45,912 bases of DNA, taken from assembly GCA_016649895.1 (NCBI GenBank), contig JAENWR010000017.1:1-45912 (forward strand), written 5' to 3'. Position 1 is the first letter of the stretch, and every line of letters begins with the position of its first letter. Shown piece after piece: positions 18,044 to 26,050 of the stretch. The translations under genes and the position numbers were made by a program. Source of the stretch: Acidimicrobiia bacterium (GTDB taxonomy: Bacteria; Actinomycetota; Acidimicrobiia; Acidimicrobiales; SKKL01). The notes below the pieces were generated by a model that worked only from the letters and a program-made list of their open reading frames with translations, made no database searches and had not been told where the DNA came from.

Positions 18044-19138
18044 ATGTCCCGACTCGGCGAGCTCAACAGCGAGCAGGGCCAGAGCCCCTGGCTCGACAAC
18101 CTCCGTCGCGACTGGCTGTCCAGCGGTGAGCTCGCCGAGTGGGTGGCGCTCGGGGTGCGAGGGATCACCTCGAACCCCACCATCTTCCAGAAGGCGATGT
18201 CGGGCAGCGATGCCTACGACGCCGAACTGTCGTCGCTCGTCGCCGACGGCGTCGACATCCTCGACGCGTACTGGACGATGGTGGCCGCCGACATCACCGG
18301 TGCGCTCGACGTGCTCGCACCGGTCTACGAGTCGAGCGGTGGCGCCGACGGCTTCGTGTCGGTCGAGGTCGCTCCGTCGCTCGCCCACGACACCGACGGC
18401 ACCATCGCCGCAGCTCGCGTGCTCACCGAGCGCATCACCGCCCCGAACCTGATGGTGAAGATCCCCGCCACCATCGAGGGGATCCCTGCGATCCGCACGA
18501 TGATCAGCGAGGGCCACAGCATCAACATCACCCTCATCTTCGGTGTCGACCGCTACGACGAGGTGATCGAGGCCTACCTGAGCGGGCTCGAAGCCGCCGC
18601 CGGCGATCTCTCCGAGGTCAACAGCGTGGCCTCGTTCTTCATCAGCCGGGTCGACTCCGAGGTCGACCGCCGCCTCGACGAGATCGGCACCGACGACGCG
18701 CGAGCGCTCATGGGACGAGCCGCGATCGCCCAGGCCCGCGTGGCGTACCAGCTGTTCCAGGAGCGCTTCAGCGGACCGAGGTGGGAGGCACTGGCGGAGC
18801 GTGGCGCCCGGGTGCAGCGGCCGCTGTGGGCATCGACATCGACGAAGAACCCGACCTATCCCGACACGCTCTACGTCGACTCGCTCATCGGTCCGAACAC
18901 CGTGAACACCCTCCCCGATGCCACCTTGGCGGCGTTCGAGGACCACGGCACCGTGGCTCGAACGATCGACCTCGACGTCGAGGGAGCCCACGGTGTGCTC
19001 GAGCGCCTCGGCCAGGTCGGCGTCGACATGGACGACGTGGCTGCCGTGTTGGAGCGCGAGGGCGTCGCATCGTTCGCGGCGTCGTTCGACGACCTCATCG
19101 CAACCCTGAACACCTCGGCCGAGGCCCTGCGATCCTGA
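18044..19138 (+). CDS. tal: Transaldolase
   Basis: 364 residues, the longer actinobacterial and cyanobacterial type. The Schiff-base Lys is in LMVKIPATIEG; the early motif RGITSNPTIFQKA and INITLIFGVDRY, SFFISRVDSEVDRR and WASTSTKNP are family signatures. It transfers a dihydroxyacetone unit between sedoheptulose-7-phosphate and glyceraldehyde-3-phosphate. ATG with GGAGG six bases upstream; 19 bases after tkt, so one operon. The usual actinobacterial continuation with zwf and opcA is absent here. Confidence 0.95.
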   Translation: MSRLGELNSEQGQSPWLDNLRRDWLSSGELAEWVALGVRGITSNPTIFQKAMSGSDAYDAELSSLVADGVDILDAYWTMVAADITGALDVLAPVYESSGGADGFVSVEVAPSLAHDTDGTIAAARVLTERITAPNLMVKIPATIEGIPAIRTMISEGHSINITLIFGVDRYDEVIEAYLSGLEAAAGDLSEVNSVASFFISRVDSEVDRRLDEIGTDDARALMGRAAIAQARVAYQLFQERFSGPRWEALAERGARVQRPLWASTSTKNPTYPDTLYVDSLIGPNTVNTLPDATLAAFEDHGTVARTIDLDVEGAHGVLERLGQVGVDMDDVAAVLEREGVASFAASFDDLIATLNTSAEALRS

Positions 19139-19148
19139 GTCCGTGGCC

Positions 19149-19154
19149 TATGGT
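19149..19154 (+). promoter_or_regulatory. Leaderless-type -10 box of pgl
   Basis: TATGGT ends six bases before the ATG at 19161. It decides for this start over an upstream GTG at 19143, with which the box would overlap. Confidence 0.45.
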
Positions 19155-19160
19155 TCGACG

Positions 19161-19835
19161 ATGAACGGCGAGCTGGTTGTGGTCGACGATGTGGCGCAGG
19201 CGTTCGCGGAGCGTGTCGTCGAGGCGTTCCGCGAGCGGCCGAACGAGGAGTTCCGCATCGCCCTGTCGGGCGGCGAAACCGCTCGTCGGTGCTACGAGCG
19301 GCTGGCCACCGTGGGCGCCGACACCATCGACTGGTGGAAGGTCGACATCTACTGGGGCGACGAACGAGCGGTGCCCCTCGACCACCACGAGTCGAACTAC
19401 TGCCTGGCCCGCGAGTCGCTCCTCGAGAAGGTCGGCGCCGCGAACATGGTGTACCCGATGGAGTGCGAGCTGGGAGCCGATCCCTACCAGTTCCGCATCG
19501 GTGAGCTCGATGCCATCGACGTGATCCACCTGGGGCTCGGCTCCGATGGGCACACGGCCTCGCTGTTCCCCGGGTCTCCGGCGCTCGACGCCGACCCCGG
19601 GCGACTCGTCGTGATGAACCACGACCCGTCGGGCAACAACCCCCTCGAGCGGATGACGCTCACGTTCTCGGGTATCCAGCGCGGCCGGCTCGTGCTCGTC
19701 ACCGTCGAGGGCGAGCAGAAGAGCGAGGCCCTCGCCCGGGTCGCCGCCGGCGACGACATCCCAGCGGCGCGGGTCACCGCCCCCGAGCTCGTGTGGTTGG
19801 CCGACCCCGCCGCCGCCGGAGCGCTTCCCCGATGA
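19161..19835 (+). CDS. pgl: 6-phosphogluconolactonase
   Basis: 224 residues from the ATG at 19161. NagB/RpiA-like fold: RIALSGGETARRCYERLA, then DIYWGDERAVPLDHHESNY, the active-site signature LGLGSDGHTASLFPG, and VWLADPAAAGAL at the end. It hydrolyses 6-phosphogluconolactone in the oxidative pentose phosphate pathway. No glucose-6-phosphate or 6-phosphogluconate dehydrogenase gene is in the window. It lies 22 bases after tal and overlaps the LOG-family gene by ATGA. A GTG at 19143 would add six residues. Confidence 0.92.
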   Translation: MNGELVVVDDVAQAFAERVVEAFRERPNEEFRIALSGGETARRCYERLATVGADTIDWWKVDIYWGDERAVPLDHHESNYCLARESLLEKVGAANMVYPMECELGADPYQFRIGELDAIDVIHLGLGSDGHTASLFPGSPALDADPGRLVVMNHDPSGNNPLERMTLTFSGIQRGRLVLVTVEGEQKSEALARVAAGDDIPAARVTAPELVWLADPAAAGALPR

Positions 19836-20965
19836 GCACCTCCACCCCCCAGCCAGGCAACCTCCCCGAGACCGACTTCGGCGACGTCGACGACCCGGCC
19901 GAGGTGGTCCATCCGATGCACGACCTTCCGCGCTATCGCACGGGCGACGACGAGCTCGATGCGCTCATCGCCCAGCTGGTGGCCCGAGCCGGCGACTCCG
20001 ACGACGCATCGCTCGTGTTCGAGATGGTGGTGTCGGCCATCCGGATGCAGCGCGAGGAGGTGGCGCGGCGCGAGCTGAAGATCGCCAACTACACGCTGAA
20101 GGAGATGCGCTACGCCTACAACGTGTTCGCGCCGTACCGCGGCATCCGAAAGGTGAGCGTCTTCGGGTCGGCTCGCATCGCGGCCGACGATCCGGCGTAC
20201 ATCGCCGCCCACGACTTCTCCCAGCGGATCGTCGAGCGCGACTGGATGGTCATGACCGGAGCCGGGCCCGGGATCATGGAGGCCGGCATCATCGGTGCTG
20301 GTCGCGAGAACGCGTTCGGGGTGAACATCCAGCTGCCCTTCGAAAAGGTGGCCAACAGCGCCATCGCGGGCGATCCGAAGCTCATCAACTTCCGCTACTT
20401 CTTCACCCGCAAACTGACGTTCGTGAAGGAGTCCGACGCCTTCTGCATGTTGCCGGGCGGGTTCGGCACCATGGACGAGTCGTTCGAGCTGCTCACGCTC
20501 CTCCAGACCGGCAAGTCGTACCCGATGCCGGTCATCCTGCTCGATCCGCCGGGCTCGACCTACTGGGAGCGGTGGAAGGCGTTCGTCGAGGAGGAACTGC
20601 TCGCAGGAGGACTGATCAACGCAGACGACCTCTACCTCGTCCACCTCACCGACGACATCGACGATGCGGTCGAGCACATCGACGCGTTCTACCGGAACTA
20701 CCACTCGATGCGCTACGTCGGCCGCAGGTTGGTCCTGCGCCACCACCACCCGATCAGCGATCAGCAGATTGCGTCGCTCGGCAACGAGTTCGCCAGCATC
20801 ATGAGCGGCGGCGGCATCGAGCGGGCCGAACCCTCGCGGGCCGAGATCGCCGACGGCGACGCCGTCGAGCTGCACCGCCTGGCGTTCCGCTTCGACCAGT
20901 ACGGCCACGCCAAGCTGCGCATGCTCATCGACCGTCTCAACCAGATGATCGCCGACGCCATCTGA
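19832..20965 (+). CDS. LOG-family nucleotide 5'-monophosphate nucleosidase (PpnN-like size)
   Basis: 377 residues. Central Rossmann domain with VSVFGSARIAADDP, MTGAGPGIMEAGIIGAG and the catalytic PGGFGTMDESFE. The core LOG enzyme is about 200 residues; here about 110 extra residues precede and about 100 follow, as in the larger E. coli PpnN type. Family chemistry is cleavage of nucleoside monophosphates to base and ribose-5-phosphate. Older annotation would be 'lysine decarboxylase family', which is misleading. Its ATGA overlap with pgl, in a cluster with tkt and tal, suggests that the ribose-5-phosphate released feeds the pentose phosphate pathway; that link is inference. Confidence 0.88.
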   Translation: MSTSTPQPGNLPETDFGDVDDPAEVVHPMHDLPRYRTGDDELDALIAQLVARAGDSDDASLVFEMVVSAIRMQREEVARRELKIANYTLKEMRYAYNVFAPYRGIRKVSVFGSARIAADDPAYIAAHDFSQRIVERDWMVMTGAGPGIMEAGIIGAGRENAFGVNIQLPFEKVANSAIAGDPKLINFRYFFTRKLTFVKESDAFCMLPGGFGTMDESFELLTLLQTGKSYPMPVILLDPPGSTYWERWKAFVEEELLAGGLINADDLYLVHLTDDIDDAVEHIDAFYRNYHSMRYVGRRLVLRHHHPISDQQIASLGNEFASIMSGGGIERAEPSRAEIADGDAVELHRLAFRFDQYGHAKLRMLIDRLNQMIADAI

Positions 20966-20970
20966 GGCTG

Positions 20971-20989
20971 AGACCGGCCGCTCGGGTCT
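20971..20989. terminator. Possible bidirectional terminator hairpin
   Basis: AGACC and GGTCT form a 5-bp stem around a nine-base GC-rich loop between two convergent genes. It has no T-run, and the stem reaches the stop codon of the minus-strand gene. Confidence 0.3.
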
Positions 20990-21531
20990 TAGTCGACTCC
21001 GGGCTCCCACTCGGCTTGCGAGCGAACCCACGCGGCCACCGCCTCGACGTCGATCTCGCCCGTGGTGTCGACCTCGAGCAGCGGACCTCCGAGGTGGAGG
21101 GGCTTGCAGCCGTCCAGCACCAGCTCCTCGAGCTTGTTGGACGGTTGGCGGCTGTCGAGGTGGCCCGGATGGCGCTCGACCTCGGCACGCTGTCGGAAGC
21201 GGGCGATGGCGAGCTCGGGCTCGCACATGCAGTGGAGCTCGATGAGTGGTTTGCCTAGGGCGTGGAGGTCGTCGACCGACACCGCCCGGTGGAACACCGC
21301 CTCGATGACGGCGCTCGGGCAGGTGTCGGCGATGCGGTACAGCACGGCCATCGAGGCTCGACCCATCCGCCGCGACCACAGGCGATCACCGACACCGAGC
21401 TCGTCGAACAGCGTCTCCTTCACGACATCCTTGGAGAGAAGGGGCACCCGCAGAGCGGCCGCCAGCGGGCGAGCCAGTGCGGTCTTGCCGCTGCCGGGCG
21501 CACCCGACACGACGATGTAGCAGCCAGACAT
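20989..21531 (-). CDS. Small P-loop kinase-like ATPase (AAA_33 type)
   Basis: 180 residues. Walker A GAPGSGKT is at 10-17, followed by VPLLSKDVVKETLFDELG, a substrate-loop pattern seen in zeta-toxin-like and AAA_33 kinases, and VIEAVFHRA. ELHCMCEPELAIARFRQRAE resembles the lid region. The substrate is unknown; relatives phosphorylate small metabolites or nucleotides. It starts two bases after the coiled-coil gene and is the last of the glcDEF run. Confidence 0.82.
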   Translation of the reverse strand: MSGCYIVVSGAPGSGKTALARPLAAALRVPLLSKDVVKETLFDELGVGDRLWSRRMGRASMAVLYRIADTCPSAVIEAVFHRAVSVDDLHALGKPLIELHCMCEPELAIARFRQRAEVERHPGHLDSRQPSNKLEELVLDGCKPLHLGGPLLEVDTTGEIDVEAVAAWVRSQAEWEPGVD

Positions 21532-21533
21532 TC

Positions 21534-21737
21534 TCAGCCCTCGGTCCCATCAATTTCGGTCAGGATGTGCGCGGCCTTGTCGACGGCGCGGCGGGCGCGC
21601 GTGAGGCGCTTCTCGTCGACGGGGAGCTCGGTGCCGCCAGCGTCGATCGACTCGCGGAGGCGAACGATCGCCAGGTCGGCCAGTTCCTCGGAGATGGTCT
21701 CCAGCCGGGAACGGATCTCGTCGAACTCACCTGCCAC
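21534..21737 (-). CDS. Small helical (coiled-coil) protein, unknown function
   Basis: 67 residues from a GTG at 21737, nearly all helical with regular hydrophobic spacing (FDEIRSRLETISEELADLAIVRL, then KRLTRARRAVDKAAHILTEI). GAGGGAG lies nine bases before this GTG; an ATG at 21746 would add three residues but sits directly on that site. The start lies within the last codons of glcF, implying coupled translation. No family recognised. Confidence 0.7.
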   Translation of the reverse strand: MAGEFDEIRSRLETISEELADLAIVRLRESIDAGGTELPVDEKRLTRARRAVDKAAHILTEIDGTEG

Positions 21738-22893
21738 GCGTCGCATCTCCCTCGACCAGTCCGGCCGCCGTCGCGGCGACCACGACCGGGTGGTGCACCT
21801 CGATACCAGCGCGTTCGAGGTAGACGGAGCAACCTGGGTTCGCGCTGACGACCGCCTGAGCCCCCGAACGGGCGATGCTGGCGAGCTTCCGGGTGCGCAC
21901 CTGGTCCGCCAGTTCGGGCTGGTCGATGGAGAACGCGCCGCCGGCACCGCAGCACAGCCCGTCGTCGTCGAGCTCGGTCACGTCGGCGTAGGGCGCCAGA
22001 AGGGTTCGTACCGCTCCGTGGGCGCCCTGGACGTGACGGAGGTGGCACGGGTCCTGCACCGCGAACGTGCGCCGCACGTGTCCGGGTCGGGCGGGCGGGA
22101 GTTGATCGCGGTGCTCGGTGAGCCAGGTGCTGACATCGACCACCCGGGCGGAGAACCGTCGAGCCGCGTCGGTGGCGATGGCCTCGCCGTAGTGCTGGAG
22201 CATCGCACCGCATCCAGCGGAGTCGACGACGATGGGTGCGTCTCCCGGCATGGCGGCCATGGTTGCGAGTGCCCGTCGCCGAGCCTCGTCGGCTGCCCCT
22301 GCGTGGTCGGCGAGAGCTCCGCAACAGCCGGCACCTCGCGGCGGGAGGGCGACGCCGTTGCCCGTCGACTCGATGAGCCGGGCGGCGGCGACGTGCACGG
22401 GGCGCTGCCAAGCGTCCATGACGCACCCGGTGAAGAGCCAGACGTCGGTGCCACTCGCGGCAAGTGCGGGGCGACGAAGTGGCAGACGTCGGGGAAGACC
22501 GAGACGATCCGACGGCACCAATCGGAGCCGTTGGCCGACTGCGGCGACGAGCGAGGCCGCCCGCACGAGCGCCGGCACCGCCAGCAGGCGGTAGACCCGG
22601 CGCCTGATGCCATGCGGCGCCAGCTGGGCCCGCGTGGAGGCCATGAGACGGCCGAACGGGACGCCGGACGGGCACGCCGGCTCGCAGCCCCGACATTGGA
22701 TGCAGGTCTCCATCGCATCGACGAACGGGGCGTCCATCGGGGAACCACCCGCTACGACGAGTCGCATCGCGGTGATGCGACCGCGCGGCGATCGGGCTTC
22801 GTCGCCGGTGGCGCGGAAGGTGGGGCAGTGCGGTAGGCACAGGCCGCACGAGACGCAGGCGGCGAGGTCGTCGCCGTCGAGGGTGAGCGTCAT
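21727..22893 (-). CDS. glcF: Glycolate oxidase iron-sulfur subunit
   Basis: 388 residues. Two ferredoxin-like [4Fe-4S] motifs: Cys13/16/19/23 (CVSCGLCLPHCP) and Cys64/67/70/74 (CIQCRGCEPACP). Two CCG domains follow (LFTGCVMDAWQ with GAGCCGALADHAG, and CHLRHVQGAHG with DDGLCCGAGGAFSI). This is the electron-transfer subunit that passes electrons from the FAD subunits to the quinone pool. It begins one base after glcE. The three genes together encode a glycolate or D-lactate dehydrogenase, probably membrane-associated. Confidence 0.92.
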   Translation of the reverse strand: MTLTLDGDDLAACVSCGLCLPHCPTFRATGDEARSPRGRITAMRLVVAGGSPMDAPFVDAMETCIQCRGCEPACPSGVPFGRLMASTRAQLAPHGIRRRVYRLLAVPALVRAASLVAAVGQRLRLVPSDRLGLPRRLPLRRPALAASGTDVWLFTGCVMDAWQRPVHVAAARLIESTGNGVALPPRGAGCCGALADHAGAADEARRRALATMAAMPGDAPIVVDSAGCGAMLQHYGEAIATDAARRFSARVVDVSTWLTEHRDQLPPARPGHVRRTFAVQDPCHLRHVQGAHGAVRTLLAPYADVTELDDDGLCCGAGGAFSIDQPELADQVRTRKLASIARSGAQAVVSANPGCSVYLERAGIEVHHPVVVAATAAGLVEGDATRGR

Positions 22894-22894
22894 C

Positions 22895-23824
22895 TCACCG
22901 GTGGAGCACGTCGCGGCCCGGGTTGAGCCGCCCGCTGGGATCGAAGAGAGCCGTCATTCGTTGGTGGAGCGTACGCACTGCGGGGCCCACCTCACGAACC
23001 GGCTGCGGGAGGTCGCGATGCACCGTGCCTACACCGACCTCGGCGACGAAGCCACCGTGGTCGTCGTGGAGCAGTGCCCCCAACGTCGACGGGTCGAGCG
23101 ACCACCGGTGCGGCGGCAGGGGCGGAGGTGCGTCCACCTCCTGGCCGCCCTCCGCCTGGAGGGTGCCCATCGATCGCTCGACGTCATCGGGGTGACCTTC
23201 GAGGAGGAGCCACGATCTGGTGCCATCCCAGAGGTGCGCGGCGGGTCGGACGACGAGCCGCGGCTCGACACCGGGCTCCCAAGGCCCCCGCATCCACGCC
23301 GAAAGCTCAGGGCGGGGTCGGGTGCGCAGCAGCACCTCGCCGATGAACCCGAGGGTGCCGAGCGAACCGGCGAGCAGCCGGCACAGGTCGTAGCCGGTGA
23401 CGTTCTTCACGGTGGGACCACCGGCGCGCACCAGCCGTCCATCGGCACCCACAATCACCGCCTCGAGGAGGCAGTCGCGCGCCGGGCCCACCGCCGGACG
23501 CCGGATGCTGCTCCACCCCACCGCCAGCGCACCTCCGACGGTGCCTCCCTTCCGGCCGCCGATGACGACCTCCTGGCCCGAGTCGGCGAGCGCAGCGTCG
23601 AGCTCGGCGGCTGGGGTGCCGGCCCCCACGCGCACGGTCATCTCGGCCGGTTCGATCGAGACGATGCCCTCGGGTGCCCGCACCTCGCGAACATCGTCGG
23701 CGACGCTGCCTCCCACATCCCACGCGGTGCGCCCGCCGACCATGGCCACCGGACCCTGGTCCCCCACCTCGGCGGCGAGCTCGTGGAGCGCGGCTCGGAA
23801 CGGCCGCGGGCCGGGCGCGTCCAT
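22895..23824 (-). CDS. glcE: Glycolate oxidase FAD-binding subunit GlcE
   Basis: 309 residues. A short FAD-binding_4 domain with VIGGRKGGTVGGALAVG and the typical GlcE run PTVKNVTGYDLCRLLAGSLG; the C-terminus DPSGRLNPGRDVLH is the usual FAD-oxidase ending. It is the smaller flavoprotein partner of GlcD. ATG at 23824 overlaps the glcD stop by one base. The frame continues open through the whole glcD region, but that part is in the wrong frame for glcD and is not coding. Confidence 0.92.
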   Translation of the reverse strand: MDAPGPRPFRAALHELAAEVGDQGPVAMVGGRTAWDVGGSVADDVREVRAPEGIVSIEPAEMTVRVGAGTPAAELDAALADSGQEVVIGGRKGGTVGGALAVGWSSIRRPAVGPARDCLLEAVIVGADGRLVRAGGPTVKNVTGYDLCRLLAGSLGTLGFIGEVLLRTRPRPELSAWMRGPWEPGVEPRLVVRPAAHLWDGTRSWLLLEGHPDDVERSMGTLQAEGGQEVDAPPPLPPHRWSLDPSTLGALLHDDHGGFVAEVGVGTVHRDLPQPVREVGPAVRTLHQRMTALFDPSGRLNPGRDVLHR

Positions 23825-25272
23825 CAGATCCAGGTGCCGTCGGGCACCCGACGCAGGCTGGCCACATCGGCACAGCTGGCGCCCAAGGGGAGCACCTTGC
23901 CGGGGTTGGACCGACCGTACGGGTCGAACGCCGCACGCAGACGCGCCTGGGCGGCCAGGTCGTCGGAGGAGAACTGCAGCTCCATGAACGACTGCTTCTC
24001 GAGCCCGATGCCGTGTTCGCCCGACAGCACGCCGCCCGCGGCGAGGGAGGCGGCGACGATCTCGGCGCCCGCCGCGTGGACCCGCTCGAGCACCCCGGGC
24101 TCGCGCCCGTCGAACATCAGGAGGGGGTGGAGGTTGCCGTCGCCGGCGTGGAACACGTTCATGACCAGCAGGTCGTGTCGGGCCGCGATCTCGTACACCT
24201 GCCGCATCACCTCGACCAGGCGGCGCCGGGGCACCACCGTGTCGTGCAGGTAGTAGTTGGGCATCACCCGGGCCACGGCCCCGAACGCCGACTTGCGACC
24301 CTTCCAGAGGAGCTCGCGCTCGGCGGCATCGGAGGCCAGCCGCACGGAGCCGACACGGTGCTCGCGCGCCACCCGCTCGACCACCTCGACGTCGGCAGCG
24401 ACCCGTGCCGGCGGCCCGTCGACCTCGACGAGGAGGATGGCTGCCGCGTCGAGCGGGTAGCCGGCGTGGACGAAGTCCTCCGCGGCACGGGTGATGAGGG
24501 CGTCCATCATCTCGATCGCGGCCGGCACGACCCCGGCGCCGATGATGCCCGACACCGTCGCCGCCGCATCGTCGACCTGGCCGAAGCCGAGCAACATCGT
24601 GCGCACCTCGACGGGGTTCGGGGTGAGCCGCACTGCGATGCGGGTGGCGATGCCGAGGGTCCCCTCGCCTCCCACGAACGCGCCGCGCAGGTCGTAGCCC
24701 ACCGGGTCGGGATCGAGCCCTCCGAGCATGGCGACCTCGCCATCGGGCAGAACCACCTCGACGGCCAGCACGTGGGCGCTGGTGACGCCGAGAGCGAGGC
24801 AGTGAGGCCCCCCGGAGTTGTTGGCCACGTTGCCGCCGATCGTGCATGCCTGCTGGCTCGACGGGTCGGGGGCGAAGTGGAGTCGCAGCGGAGCGAGCCG
24901 GCGCGAGAGGTCGAGGTTGACGACCCCTGGCTCCACCCACGCCACCAGGTTCTCGGCGTCGATCGAGAGCACCGCGTCCATGCGGGTGGTGACGATGACC
25001 ACCGCGCCCTCGAGCGGCACCGCGCCCCCGGCCAGCCCGGTGCCCGCTCCCCTTGCCACGAACGGTCGATCGTGGCGACGAGCCACCTGCACGCACGCCA
25101 CGACCTCGGCGGTGCTGCGGGGGAAGCAGATCGGCCCCGACTCGCCCACGTCGATGAGCGACGCATCGCGCCGGTGCAGTGCCCGGTCGACGCTGCTGTG
25201 GTGCACCCGGTCGTGGCCGAGCCGGTCGACGAGCTCGGCGATCAGCGCAGCGTCGTCGGAGGTGGAACCCAC
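23824..25272 (-). CDS. glcD: Glycolate/D-lactate oxidase FAD subunit GlcD
   Basis: 482 residues from the GTG at 25272. FAD-binding_4 motifs FVARGAGTGLAGGAVP and IGGNVANNSGGPHCLALG; FAD-oxidase C-terminal domain with NVFHAGDGNLHP and SGEHGIGLEK; ending DPYGRSNPGKVLP. It oxidises 2-hydroxyacids such as glycolate or D-lactate, with electrons leaving through GlcF. It is the first gene of a five-gene minus-strand run down to 20989. CAGACT ends six bases before the GTG, a near-match to the leaderless box. It faces the Cys-rich gene across 40 bases. Confidence 0.93.
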   Translation of the reverse strand: MGSTSDDAALIAELVDRLGHDRVHHSSVDRALHRRDASLIDVGESGPICFPRSTAEVVACVQVARRHDRPFVARGAGTGLAGGAVPLEGAVVIVTTRMDAVLSIDAENLVAWVEPGVVNLDLSRRLAPLRLHFAPDPSSQQACTIGGNVANNSGGPHCLALGVTSAHVLAVEVVLPDGEVAMLGGLDPDPVGYDLRGAFVGGEGTLGIATRIAVRLTPNPVEVRTMLLGFGQVDDAAATVSGIIGAGVVPAAIEMMDALITRAAEDFVHAGYPLDAAAILLVEVDGPPARVAADVEVVERVAREHRVGSVRLASDAAERELLWKGRKSAFGAVARVMPNYYLHDTVVPRRRLVEVMRQVYEIAARHDLLVMNVFHAGDGNLHPLLMFDGREPGVLERVHAAGAEIVAASLAAGGVLSGEHGIGLEKQSFMELQFSSDDLAAQARLRAAFDPYGRSNPGKVLPLGASCADVASLRRVPDGTWI

Positions 25273-25299
25273 GTGGTCAGTCTGCCACCGGCTGACAGG

Positions 25300-25305
25300 T
25301 ACCCT
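25300..25305 (+). promoter_or_regulatory. Leaderless-type -10 box of the Cys-rich/AAA+ operon
   Basis: TACCCT ends seven bases before the ATG at 25313, within the 40-base divergent gap with glcD. Confidence 0.5.
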
Positions 25306-25312
25306 GCCGTCG

Positions 25313-26041
25313 ATGCAGATGCCCGCTGAGGCCCACGAGTGGGTGTCGTTCACCGACGAGGTCGGCGACGACTGGATGTTCGACCTCACCTTCATGACGA
25401 GCGCATGGACCTGCATCTTCGGCGACGGCTGCGTCGGCGTCCTCACCGGACCCACCCCCGAGCTCGCGCAGGGCTGCTGCTCCTACGGCGCCCACCTCAC
25501 CGGCGACGACGACCGCGCCAGGGTCGAGACCGCGGCGGCTCGGCTCGACGCGGGCAACTGGCAGTTCATCGGCGAATCGGTTCGGCGGGGTGGACCCTTC
25601 AAGCGCAACGGCGCCGAGAGCGTGACGCGACTGGTCGGTGACGCCTGCATCTTCCTCAATCGACCGGGCTTCCCGGGCGGTCCTGGGTGCGCTCTGCACC
25701 GCGGAGCCATCGAGCACGGCGAGCGCCCCCTCGACTGGAAGCCCGATGTCTGCTGGCAGCTCCCCCTCCGACTCGTCGACTCGGTCGACGAGAACGACCA
25801 CACCACCCACACGCTGCGCGAGTGGACTCGGCGCGACTGGGGCGACGGTGGGGCGGAGTTCCACTGGTGGTGCACCGACGGTCCCGAGGCGTTCATCGGA
25901 CACCAGCCGGTCTACGTCGAGCTGCGCGACGAGATCGTCGAGATGGTGGGCATCGGCCTCTACCGACGGCTGGTCGACCACATCGAGATCGCGCGGTCAT
26001 CTGTCCCACTCCCCCATCCCGCGCTCAAGAAGCGGGCCTAG
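25313..26041 (+). CDS. Cys-rich putative metal- or Fe-S-binding protein (DUF3109/YkgJ-like)
   Basis: 242 residues with eight cysteines at 34, 40, 55, 56, 112, 126, 147 and 187. The spacing TCIFGDGC, QGCCSYGAH, ACIFLNRPGF, GCALHRGAIEHG and KPDVCWQLPL resembles the cluster-binding pattern of YkgJ/DUF3109 proteins, thought to bind zinc or an Fe-S cluster. The C-terminal HWWCTD adds a further candidate ligand. No signal peptide is present, so it is probably cytosolic. The ATG at 25313 has a leaderless -10 seven bases upstream; an ATG two codons later is possible. Only nine bases separate it from the AAA+ gene, so these are probably co-transcribed. Function unknown. Confidence 0.8.
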   Translation: MQMPAEAHEWVSFTDEVGDDWMFDLTFMTSAWTCIFGDGCVGVLTGPTPELAQGCCSYGAHLTGDDDRARVETAAARLDAGNWQFIGESVRRGGPFKRNGAESVTRLVGDACIFLNRPGFPGGPGCALHRGAIEHGERPLDWKPDVCWQLPLRLVDSVDENDHTTHTLREWTRRDWGDGGAEFHWWCTDGPEAFIGHQPVYVELRDEIVEMVGIGLYRRLVDHIEIARSSVPLPHPALKKRA

Positions 26042-26050
26042 GCGTCCGAC

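Noticed and set aside
22895-25096. 733-codon minus frame covering glcE and part of glcD
   Set aside because: Only its last 309 codons encode GlcE; the upstream part is Arg/Gly/Ala-rich and out of frame with the clear GlcD motifs.
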